Source: Planctomycetota bacterium
Lineage (GTDB): Bacteria; Planctomycetota; UBA1135; GCA-002748355
Direction of reading: 5' to 3'
Assembly: GCA_027021385.1 (NCBI GenBank)
Contig: JALUUL010000040.1
Span: 1-43,779, forward strand
DNA: 43,779 bases
Part shown: positions 23,284 through 30,888 of the stretch, one piece after another
Numbering within the stretch: the first letter of the stretch is position 1
How the letters are laid out: every line of letters starts with the position of its first letter
Notes under the pieces: model-generated
Told to the model about the DNA's origin: nothing
The model's database searches: none
Seen by the model: only the letters and a program-made list of their open reading frames with translations
Translations under genes and position numbers: made by a program

Positions 23284-23630
23284 TCAGAGCCACTCCGCCT
23301 CCACCGTGAGGGGACCTCCCCGGTCGCCCGTGTTCCTGGTGGTGGCGGATTCGATAAGGAAAACGCGGGCGGGTTCGAGAGCGACGGGCATGTGCTCCAC
23401 CCCGCGGGGGACGACGCAAAGCCCCCCGGACCCAAGCTGAGGCTCCGATCCCTCAGCCTCAACTCGAGGACTCCCTCGAGCACGAGGAAGCTCTCGTCCT
23501 CATCCTCATGCACGTGTCAGAGGAAGGGGCCCTCCATCCGCGCGATCTCGATCTGCTGTCCGTTGACCTCTCCGACGATCCTCGAACGCCAGGGATCCGA
23601 GATCCGGGCGAAACAGGCATCGAGGTCCAT
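23284..23630 (-). pseudogene. broken cupin-domain gene (in-frame TGA plus -1 frameshift)
   Basis: Read from the ATG at 23630, the frame gives a typical small cupin N-terminus ending RMEGPFL. TGA then replaces the Trp that normally precedes the metal-binding H-x-H (here HVHEDEDESFLVLEG). The frame continues to the glycine turn at a run of six G residues (- strand) near 23422. There the reading must shift by one base (seven G would restore it) to give the second cupin motif PRGVEHMPVALEPARVFLIE, ending in a stop at 23284. Intact, it would code about 115 residues and bind a metal through the H-x-H, Glu and His set. Two independent lesions suggest a pseudogene; one or both could be sequencing errors. 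Confidence 0.75.
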
Positions 23631-23673
23631 GACCCTGAGCGCGCGATCCCGCCCCCCCTCTCCGCTTCCATCC

Positions 23674-25149
23674 TCATCCTCCCATAAGGGTCAGCCCGCG
23701 GAAACGGGCGGGGGCGCAACCGTGCGACATCTCCGCGAGCTGCATCGGCTGCCCCTTCCCGCAGTTCGGGACCCCCCAGGGGATCCATTCCGAGGGCCCG
23801 CAGATCGCATCGCAGGAGGCCCAGAACCCGGGGGTGATCCCTTGATAGGTCGGATTCCTGACGAGGTGGGCCTTCTTCCCCCTCTCGATCTTCCAGCCGA
23901 TCTCCGTCGTGAACTGGAAGTTCAGGCGCATCTGGTCGATCGACCAAGTCTTCACGGTATCGAGAAGGAATCCCTCCCCCATGTCCTCACAGAGGTCCTC
24001 CAGGGTCCCGGCGTCTCCGGGCATCAGGGAGAGGTTCGGGATGCGGATCTGCGGCGGATACCTCCATCCCCAGGCCCGATTCGCGCCGCGGCTCCGTTCA
24101 TCGCCGAGCCGCTTCGCGAACTCCCGATTCGTCAGGTAGTTCCGGTGGATCCCCTTCTCGACGACATGCCAGCGGCGCGCGGGCACGCCGTCATCGTCCC
24201 AGCCGATCGTCGCCAGCCCACGATCCAAGGTGCTGTCGGCGACGAGATCCACGATCGGCGAACCGTATCGGAAAGAGCCCCTCTTTTCCGGCGTCACGAA
24301 GCTGCGCCCGGCGAGGTCGGCCTCGAAACCCAGCACTCGGTCGAACTCGTTTGGATGCCCGACGCTCTCGTGGATCTGGAGAGCGAGCTGGCTTCCCCCG
24401 AGGATGACGTCGAACTCGCCCCCCGGGCAGGGAGGGGCCGTCAACAAGGCGACCGCCTCTTCCCGGACCCGCTCGGCGTTTCCGGGGAGATCGAAACCGC
24501 GGACGAGTTCGTACCCGCGTTGCTCGTACTGCCCCCCGAAGGAGGCAGGATAGCTCCGGGTCTGCACCGCACCCTCCCCGACCGCGGTCGCGGTGATTCC
24601 CGCCCCCGACCTGAGAGCGGTCTGGCTCACCGCCGTTCCCTCACTCGTGTAGAGCCATTGGTCTTCGCGGAGAAAACTCATCGTGCAGAAGGTCGACCGG
24701 ATCGCCGCATTCTTCCTCAGGATCTCATCGGCCTCGAAGAGCAACGCGAACTGCTCCTCCATCGAGATCTCGAAAGGGTCTTCCTCCCAGCGGCTCGACC
24801 AGTGCCCCCGTGCGGGTTCCTCCTCCGTGAGATCGACCGGCCTCGCCCTCAACGGGGAACCCGCCCGGGCGGCCTCGACCGCGCGGGCCGCAAGTTCCGA
24901 GGCGCAGGCCTCCTCCACCTCGGGGCGCGCCGCGTAGCCCCAGGCCCCTCCGACGAGGACGCGCACTCCGATTCCGAAGGTCTCGGCCTGCTCGATGCGC
25001 CCGATTCGCCCAAGGCGGACCCCGAGGATTCGCGTCTTCTCGTGGACGATACGGACGTCCGCGTACGAGGCGCCCATCGCGGACGCCCTCTCCAGGCCCG
25101 CCCTGGCGATGGCTTCGTAAAGGGTGGGGGAAAGCTTCTGCCCGTCCAT
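23674..25149 (-). CDS. tldD: TldD-family metalloprotease
   Basis: A 491-residue cytoplasmic protein of the TldD/PmbA family. It begins with a helical N-domain (MDGQKLSPTLYEAIARAGLERASAMGASYADVRIV). The C-domain contains the HExxxH zinc motif in QIHESVGHPNEFDRVLGFEAD near residue 265. The Cys-rich end (ASCDAICGPSEWIPW, NCGKGQPMQ, SHGCAPARFRGL) is also typical, with a further metal-binding Cys. TldD forms a heterodimer with TldE that cleaves unfolded peptides, as in microcin B17 leader removal and CcdA degradation. The start lies 2 nt after the tldE stop and the pair shares a direction. Confidence 0.93.
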   Translation of the reverse strand: MDGQKLSPTLYEAIARAGLERASAMGASYADVRIVHEKTRILGVRLGRIGRIEQAETFGIGVRVLVGGAWGYAARPEVEEACASELAARAVEAARAGSPLRARPVDLTEEEPARGHWSSRWEEDPFEISMEEQFALLFEADEILRKNAAIRSTFCTMSFLREDQWLYTSEGTAVSQTALRSGAGITATAVGEGAVQTRSYPASFGGQYEQRGYELVRGFDLPGNAERVREEAVALLTAPPCPGGEFDVILGGSQLALQIHESVGHPNEFDRVLGFEADLAGRSFVTPEKRGSFRYGSPIVDLVADSTLDRGLATIGWDDDGVPARRWHVVEKGIHRNYLTNREFAKRLGDERSRGANRAWGWRYPPQIRIPNLSLMPGDAGTLEDLCEDMGEGFLLDTVKTWSIDQMRLNFQFTTEIGWKIERGKKAHLVRNPTYQGITPGFWASCDAICGPSEWIPWGVPNCGKGQPMQLAEMSHGCAPARFRGLTLMGG

Positions 25150-25151
25150 CC

Positions 25152-26507
25152 TCAAAACTCCGTGCTGCTGGTGAAACGGAAGCCCTCGCAGAGGAGGCTG
25201 GGGGTAACGACGCTCCCGCCGAAGAAGGGCTCGACGAGCCTCCCGTCGTCCCCGACCGCCCGCACTCGGGAAAAGGTTTCGACCAGGCTTTGCGTGAAGC
25301 GGAGGTTTCGGACGGGTCCGGTGATCCTCCCGTTTTCGATCAGGAAGGTCCCGTTCCGCGTCATCCCCGTGACGGTGACGGGAAGGGGATCGATCAGGTT
25401 CGTGTAGTGGAACTGCGTCACGAGAAGACCCCGCTCGACGCCCTCCATCAGGTCCTTCGTCGCCTCGCCCTCCGCCCGAAGGATCAGATTCGAAACATTC
25501 GGCCCCGACACACTCGGCTGGGGACCCGCGTGCCCGGTCGTCGAAGTCCCCCCCTCCTCCGCGGTGGGGCGGTCCCAGACGGGCCCCTTCGCGATCCCCT
25601 TCTCGACCAGAACGACCCTCTTGCGGTCCTGGCCCTCGCAGTCGAAGCGGAGACCGCGAAAACGGGGATCTCCCGCATCGTCGAGAAAGGTCAGCTTCTC
25701 CGAGAGGACCTGTGTCCCGATCCTCCCCGAAAGGAAGGATCGGCCGTCGAGGAACCCCCGGGCGCCGAAACCCGCCATGGCGAGGAACATCACGAGGTCC
25801 CCGGCCGCCTTTGGTTCGAGCAGGACGACATATTCCCCGGGTTCGAGCTCGCGCGGGTCCCGGGAATCCAGGGCCTTCTTCATCGCCCGCCGCCCGACCT
25901 CCGCGACTTCGTCGTCGGGAAGAGGCTCTCCCTGCCGCACGGCGCCGGCGACGCCGGCCCCGCCCGGTTCCGCGATCACGGTCGAACTGAAGCGGGCCTT
26001 GCCGACGAAGGCGTGCCGGAAGCATCCCCGCCCGGTCGCATACGTGACCGATGCGCCCTCGGTGTCATAGAACCCGGTGACAGCGAGCCCCTCGGACCTC
26101 GCCGCCTCGAGGTATTCCCGGACCTGGGCGATCTTCTCCGCCGGCGGATGTTCGGCCAGGGCCGTTACGCTCTCCTCCTCCTGCCCACCGTCGCCTCCCC
26201 CGGATTTGGAGGCCAGCGGGGGGAGTTCGAGCGGCGGACTCAGGACGGCGGCCTTCAAGGCCGTGTCCAGGGCCTCGCCGGTCGAGGCCGGATCGACGGA
26301 GGCCGCCCGAGCCCGCCCCTGCCGTCCTTCACGGACGACCCTGATCTGCAGCGAGATTTCCTCGAGGGCGTTCTGCTCGCTCGGACCGCATTCGGCGATG
26401 CGAAGGGAGTTTCCCCTCGTCGAGAAGAGGAGGACCTCGACGTCCTCCGTCGGGGATTGTTCGAAGACCTGCGCGCATATCCCGTGGGCGCGTTCCTTGG
26501 AAAGCAT
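25152..26507 (-). CDS. tldE: TldE/PmbA-family protein, partner of TldD
   Basis: A 451-residue TldE/PmbA protein. It lacks the HExxxH metal motif of TldD but has the family's YVVLLEPKAAGDLVMFL strand, then GRIGTQVLSEKLTFLDD and TQFHYTNLIDPLPVTVTGMTRNGTF. The C-terminus is NLRFTQSLVETFSRVRAVG. TldE is the non-catalytic partner that shapes the central cavity of the TldD-TldE peptidase. I chose ATG 26507, which aligns with the family N-terminus. An alternative GTG at 26585 overlaps the kinase stop (GTGA) and would add 26 residues without family similarity. Directly upstream is the kinase-TPR gene, directly downstream tldD. Confidence 0.88.
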   Translation of the reverse strand: MLSKERAHGICAQVFEQSPTEDVEVLLFSTRGNSLRIAECGPSEQNALEEISLQIRVVREGRQGRARAASVDPASTGEALDTALKAAVLSPPLELPPLASKSGGGDGGQEEESVTALAEHPPAEKIAQVREYLEAARSEGLAVTGFYDTEGASVTYATGRGCFRHAFVGKARFSSTVIAEPGGAGVAGAVRQGEPLPDDEVAEVGRRAMKKALDSRDPRELEPGEYVVLLEPKAAGDLVMFLAMAGFGARGFLDGRSFLSGRIGTQVLSEKLTFLDDAGDPRFRGLRFDCEGQDRKRVVLVEKGIAKGPVWDRPTAEEGGTSTTGHAGPQPSVSGPNVSNLILRAEGEATKDLMEGVERGLLVTQFHYTNLIDPLPVTVTGMTRNGTFLIENGRITGPVRNLRFTQSLVETFSRVRAVGDDGRLVEPFFGGSVVTPSLLCEGFRFTSSTEF

Positions 26508-26581
26508 GGAACAACGTTCGCCGATCCCGGGCGGCTTGTAAAGACGGAGATCCCCGACATCCCTCCCGGGCGGGAGCTGGC

Positions 26582-29551
26582 TCACTTCAGGAAGGAACTG
26601 GGAGGGTGGACGCTCCGGCGCTCGAAGAAGGCGCGATAGGCCCGCAGCGTCCTGTTTCCGCTCCCCGCCGCTTTCTCCAGGACCCGCGCGATCGCGGCCA
26701 TCTCCTTGCGGAGGGCTTCAGCCCTCGGGCCCTTCCCCGCCGCCTCGAGCCTCTTGTCGAGCAGGGGATAGAGGAGGCGGATGGTATTCGGAAGGTCGGG
26801 TCTCGCCGCGAAGGACGCCCGGAGCGCCTCCAGCATCTTCTGTTCGTATTCCCGGGTCTTCTCGTCCTCGACGCGTCCCGTCGAACCGCCGTTCGTCCGA
26901 GTTCCCTCCCTCTGCCCCCGGCCGGTGGCGGCCTCCTGAAGGCGGCGGTAATAGGAGTAGGCGAGATTGAACTGCAGGGAAGCCCTCCATCTCCGGATCG
27001 AACTCTCGGGGAAGACCTTCGCCCCCGCCTCCGAGGCCGCCAGGACCAGACCCTCGCGGGAGAGTCGCTCCATGCCTTCCCAATCCCGAAGGGCCTTCGC
27101 CCCGTAAGTCGCGGAGATGTAGTCGTAGCTCGTGACCCGACGAAGAGCCTTCAGCCGCTCGAAGGCATCCAGGCCTTCCCGGACCTCCTCGGGTTCCGAG
27201 GACCTCACGAGGATCTCCGTCTTGAACCGGAGTCCGATCGGATGGTCCGGTTGGACCGTGAAGGCCTTCTCGATCCACGAGACGACCTCGGGCATCTTCC
27301 GCTTCGGAGTCGGTCGTCTCGAACGGAAGAAGCCCCTTCGGATCCAGAGGATGCGCGCGAGGGAGACACAAGCCCCGGCGTTCTGGGGGTGCTTCTCGAG
27401 GAGTTCGCGATACAGGGCCTCGGCCTTCTCGTATTCGCGTTCCAGCGAAGCGAGCATCGCCCTGAGCGAAAGGTCCGTCTCCCTCTGGAGCGGATCGAGC
27501 TGGACCTCCCCACGCCTGCGCAACACCTGTTCCGCCTCCTTTCTCATTCCGAGCTTCTGGAAGGCGTTCAGGGACGCGATGTAGACCCGCCCGCTCCGGC
27601 GGAAACGTTCGGCGATCCCCAAGATCCTCTCCCCCACCTTCCTCGGATCGCTCTCCGGGCCGCCCTTTTCCTTCTGCATCGCGCGGAGCACGCTGAGCCG
27701 GATCTGAAACTCCGCCTCGGCCTCGGTTCCGATCCGTTCCGGATCCGTTTCATACCGGAGAAGATCGTCGACCTTGTCCTTCCAGTCGCGCACGCGCCGG
27801 TCGGCCATCAAGAGTTGGGCGAGGGTCTCCTTGTAGAGAGGGTGCTCGCGGCCCGTCCGGGCGGCGAGACGTTCGCTCAGCTCCCAGGCCTTCTCTCTCT
27901 CCCCCGAACCGAAAGCTTCGATGATCGCGAGCTTGAGGGTCGAGAGGTCGGGTTTCGTCGTCGGAAGGTTGAGGTAGGCGAGAGCGGCTTCCAGCGCCCG
28001 CGGGGCGTTCCCGAGGAGGGAATACGAGAAGATGCGGACCCTCTGGAACGAGATCGCGAATCTAGGCTCGCGGTCGTAGATCCGGGCGAGTTCGAGGGCC
28101 TTCGCAGGCTCCCCGCTCGCCAGCGCGACGAGCGCCCTGAGGAAACCCTCCTGGGAATCGGCTGGAGGAGGAGCCCCCTCGAGATCCCTCTCGGCCTGGG
28201 ACAAGCGCTCCTTGTCCTCCACGGGCTTGCCGCGCGCCCGGAGTTCCCGGGCGACCGCGATCTCCATCCCCCAGAGCAGGGGCCCCGTCCCCCAGAGTTC
28301 GCGGGCGCGGGTCAGAGCCTTCCAGGCGCGATCGTACTTCCCGGACTCGAGGAGGATACGGGCCCTCTCGAGCGGAATCGCGGGCTCCGAAGGAGCGAGG
28401 GAGGCGGCCTCCTCGAGAAGGGTGAGATTCTTCTCCGCGTCGATCCCCATCGGATTGAAGCGGAGCCGCACGTCCTGGAGGATCCTGATCGCGCGGACCC
28501 GGTTCAGCTCGCTTCTGAGAACATAAGTTCCGGCGGAGAACCCCAGGAGGAGCACCACGGCGGAGACGACGAGGGTCTTGTTTCGGACCAGCCTGCGCCG
28601 GAACCGCAGAAGGGTCGAGGGCCGGGCGGGAATCGTCCCCTCTTCCTTCCAACGGGTCCAATCCGCGAGGAGCCGGGAGGCGTCCCGGTATCTGAGAGCC
28701 GGGTCCTCCTCCAGACATCGGTCGATGATCCGGCAGAAACCGAACGGGAGATCGGGACGGCGGGCTTTCAGGGAGAAGGTCCTCGTCCTGCTCCCGGCGC
28801 TTCCGCTCCGCGCCGGATGGGCGCCGGAAGCCAGCTCGAAGAAGCTCACCCCTAGCGAATAGAGATCGGACCTGGTGTCGGGTTCCTTGCCCCGGTGCAG
28901 GACCTCGGGAGCCATGTAGGCGGGGGTGCCGATCAGCTCCCCGTCGATCGTGAGGGTTTCGGACCCGGTATGCCGCGAGAGTCCGAAGTCTCCGAGCCGG
29001 CAATGCCCCTCCTCGTCGAGGAGGAGGTTCCTGGGCTTGAGATCCCTATGGATGAATCCATGCTCGTGCAACCAGGCCAGGGCCTGGGCCGCCTCCCCGA
29101 AACGCTCGAGAAGCCATTCGACCTCGACCCCTCCGGCGGACTTCTCTTCCTCGCTCTCCTCCCCCTCCCCCCGGACCAGGGTGGCGGCGAGATCCGGGTC
29201 CAAGGGCCGGGCGCACCCCCTTCCGTGGTCGAGGAGAGACCCCCGCATCAACGGAAAGACCAGATAGCATCGGCCCGCGATCTCTCCCCATGCGTGGATC
29301 GGAAGGATGAAGGGATGGTCGATCGCCGCGAGGTTCTCCGCCTCGCGCAGGAAACGGCGCCTCGCCTGCGGGTGCGCGAGGGACCGGGCGTGGAGGATCT
29401 TGACCGCGACGACGCGCCCGGGAAGGAGAGGCGCTCCTCGAACGGCCTGGAGAATCCTGCGGACCCTGGCGCGATAGACCTTGGCGAGGGAACCGCTGCC
29501 GACCTCCTCCTCGAGCGTGAAAGGACCGAAATCGGGAAGCCCTGGGTTCAC
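26582..29551 (-). CDS. Ser/Thr protein kinase with a transmembrane segment and TPR-rich extracytoplasmic part
   Basis: A 989-residue Hanks-type kinase. Subdomain I is VGSGSLAKVYRA, Lys51 lies in VAVKILHA, HRDLKPRNLLL has the catalytic Asp near residue 170, DFGLSR follows at about 188, and GTPAYMAPEV is intact, so it should be active. An acidic insert (EGEESEEEKSAGGVEVE) sits after residue 128. A single membrane helix at about 326-344 separates the kinase from a long helical region with TPR-like repeats (for example EREYEKAEALYRELLEKHPQN). The start is a GTG at 29551. The gene is followed by tldE and tldD. Kinases fused to TPR domains are abundant in Planctomycetota; the signal sensed is unknown. 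Confidence 0.88.
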   Translation of the reverse strand: MNPGLPDFGPFTLEEEVGSGSLAKVYRARVRRILQAVRGAPLLPGRVVAVKILHARSLAHPQARRRFLREAENLAAIDHPFILPIHAWGEIAGRCYLVFPLMRGSLLDHGRGCARPLDPDLAATLVRGEGEESEEEKSAGGVEVEWLLERFGEAAQALAWLHEHGFIHRDLKPRNLLLDEEGHCRLGDFGLSRHTGSETLTIDGELIGTPAYMAPEVLHRGKEPDTRSDLYSLGVSFFELASGAHPARSGSAGSRTRTFSLKARRPDLPFGFCRIIDRCLEEDPALRYRDASRLLADWTRWKEEGTIPARPSTLLRFRRRLVRNKTLVVSAVVLLLGFSAGTYVLRSELNRVRAIRILQDVRLRFNPMGIDAEKNLTLLEEAASLAPSEPAIPLERARILLESGKYDRAWKALTRARELWGTGPLLWGMEIAVARELRARGKPVEDKERLSQAERDLEGAPPPADSQEGFLRALVALASGEPAKALELARIYDREPRFAISFQRVRIFSYSLLGNAPRALEAALAYLNLPTTKPDLSTLKLAIIEAFGSGEREKAWELSERLAARTGREHPLYKETLAQLLMADRRVRDWKDKVDDLLRYETDPERIGTEAEAEFQIRLSVLRAMQKEKGGPESDPRKVGERILGIAERFRRSGRVYIASLNAFQKLGMRKEAEQVLRRRGEVQLDPLQRETDLSLRAMLASLEREYEKAEALYRELLEKHPQNAGACVSLARILWIRRGFFRSRRPTPKRKMPEVVSWIEKAFTVQPDHPIGLRFKTEILVRSSEPEEVREGLDAFERLKALRRVTSYDYISATYGAKALRDWEGMERLSREGLVLAASEAGAKVFPESSIRRWRASLQFNLAYSYYRRLQEAATGRGQREGTRTNGGSTGRVEDEKTREYEQKMLEALRASFAARPDLPNTIRLLYPLLDKRLEAAGKGPRAEALRKEMAAIARVLEKAAGSGNRTLRAYRAFFERRSVHPPSSFLK

Positions 29552-29557
29552 AGCCCG

Positions 29558-29563
29558 AGCATA
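29558..29563 (-). promoter_or_regulatory. candidate -10 hexamer for the kinase gene
   Basis: TATGCT on the - strand ends 6 nt before the GTG start at 29551 with no Shine-Dalgarno, consistent with a leaderless transcript. The -35 region is not convincing. Confidence 0.35.
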
Positions 29564-29652
29564 ACAAAGCCCGGCGGCAAAAGGGGAGGGCGGTTTCCCG
29601 ACTCCGCGGAACCCCCTCTGGCCGGCCGGGAAGGAACCGTCGCGCCGGGATC

Positions 29653-30522
29653 TCAGGAACCCGGGCCGACCAGGACGATCGCGAAGAGCGCGGCCAAGCC
29701 GGCGAAAACGATCGCCAGCAGGACGACGATCGTTCGATTCATCCGGGCCGAACGCTCCATCAGACTCTTCAACTGCGCCAGATGCGCCTTCTGCGCCTTC
29801 TCGAAGGCGGCATAGGCCTGGGTCTGAGTCTTCTCGAAAACCCGCGTCGTCCGCTCATGGGTCCGCTCGAGGCTCGTCGTCGCCTCCTTCACGGCGTCCG
29901 AGTTTTCCTTGCTGAGCTTTCCGATCGAGGAATGGATCCGGTCCATCGTCGACCGGAAATCCTGCATCGTCTTCTCCGAACGCTCCTCGGCTGCGACCTG
30001 CTTCTCGAGGGTCTTGTGGATACCCTCCAGCAGATCGGGGAGATTCCCGAGCCGCTGGACGAGTTCTCCGGTCTTCCGGTTCTGCTGCTCGAGGGTCTTG
30101 CTGATGGCGGTCATGAAATCGACCTGGGCCTTCGCGAGAGTCGGGAGGTCCGCGACCTTTTCATTCAGATCCCCGGCTCTCCGGCCCTGCTCCTCCATCC
30201 GGTCCCGGATTCCGGTCAGGAGTTCGGAGAGATCCTTGAAGCCCTCGGTCAGGGCGACCATGGCTTCTTCCTTGCGCCCCCGCTTGAGGAGGCTCGTGGA
30301 TTCCTCCTTCCCGTTCCCGGAGTCGTTCCCGGCCGTCTCGGAAAGCTCGGGACTGCCGGGCCTGGGCCGGACAGGGATCTCCTCGCCCCCCCCGCCGATT
30401 CCCCAATCCCTCGTCCCAGGGCCCTCGCCCGTCCGTCCGGAGCCCGAGACCGACTCGATCCCCCCCTCCTTCTCTTTCCGCGCCCCGAAAAGCTTCTCCA
30501 AAAAGGTCGTCTTCTTGACCAT
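29653..30522 (-). CDS. tail-anchored coiled-coil protein, 289 aa
   Basis: An unrecognised 289-residue protein. The N-terminus (MVKKTTFLEKLFGARKEKEGG) is basic, residues 25-85 are disordered and Gly/Ser/Pro-rich, and residues 90-255 are a continuous charged coiled coil with many Gln, Glu and Lys residues (EKTMQDFRSTMDRIHSSIGKLSKEN). A single hydrophobic helix at the very end (TIVVLLAIVFAGLAALFAIVLVG) anchors it. The shape recalls MCP signalling domains or LapA-like scaffolds but no specific motif was seen. A good AGGGAGGGG lies about 6 nt before the ATG. It is upstream of the kinase gene with a 101-nt gap, so it may share regulation with it. Confidence 0.65.
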   Translation of the reverse strand: MVKKTTFLEKLFGARKEKEGGIESVSGSGRTGEGPGTRDWGIGGGGEEIPVRPRPGSPELSETAGNDSGNGKEESTSLLKRGRKEEAMVALTEGFKDLSELLTGIRDRMEEQGRRAGDLNEKVADLPTLAKAQVDFMTAISKTLEQQNRKTGELVQRLGNLPDLLEGIHKTLEKQVAAEERSEKTMQDFRSTMDRIHSSIGKLSKENSDAVKEATTSLERTHERTTRVFEKTQTQAYAAFEKAQKAHLAQLKSLMERSARMNRTIVVLLAIVFAGLAALFAIVLVGPGS

Positions 30523-30621
30523 GTCGAACCCCTCCCTGCTTGTCACCGTCGGATTCCCGCAAGGGACCCGCGGCCATCCTACGCGAGGGCGGGGCCCCGC
30601 GGAAGTGCGCCTCCGTCCCTC

Positions 30622-30649
30622 TTGACTGGCGGTCCTCAAGAGATAGCCT
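30622..30649 (+). promoter_or_regulatory. sigma-70-like promoter of the tRNA-Ala gene
   Basis: TTGACT (30622-30627) and TAGCCT (30644-30649) are separated by 16 nt. The -10 box ends 35 nt before the tRNA 5' end, leaving room for a short precursor leader. Confidence 0.5.
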
Positions 30650-30684
30650 TTCCGCCCCTTGAGGCCCGCCGGGCCCGGATCCGC

Positions 30685-30760
<76 letters not shown>

Positions 30761-30764
30761 GGAA

Positions 30765-30794
30765 GACGGCCGCCGGTTCCCCCCGGCGGCCGTC
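30765..30794 (+). terminator. 12-bp hairpin after tRNA-Ala
   Basis: Bases 30765-30776 (GACGGCCGCCGG) are the exact reverse complement of 30783-30794, with a 6-nt loop TTCCCC. It begins 4 nt after the tRNA CCA. No U tract follows. Position and strength suggest a terminator or an RNase-stopping structure for the tRNA precursor. Confidence 0.65.
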
Positions 30795-30888
30795 CACGTC
30801 TCCTGCCCGGGGCTCCTTCCCGTCCCCTCTCGTCTTCCCGGGAAGAATCGCTCACCAAGAAGGCCGTGGATCCGTTCATAGGCCCGTC

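Noticed and set aside
23515..23520. In-frame TGA in the cupin gene read as selenocysteine
   Set aside because: Cupins conserve Trp, not Cys, at this position. No SECIS-like hairpin was seen just downstream, and a second lesion (frameshift) is present in the same gene.
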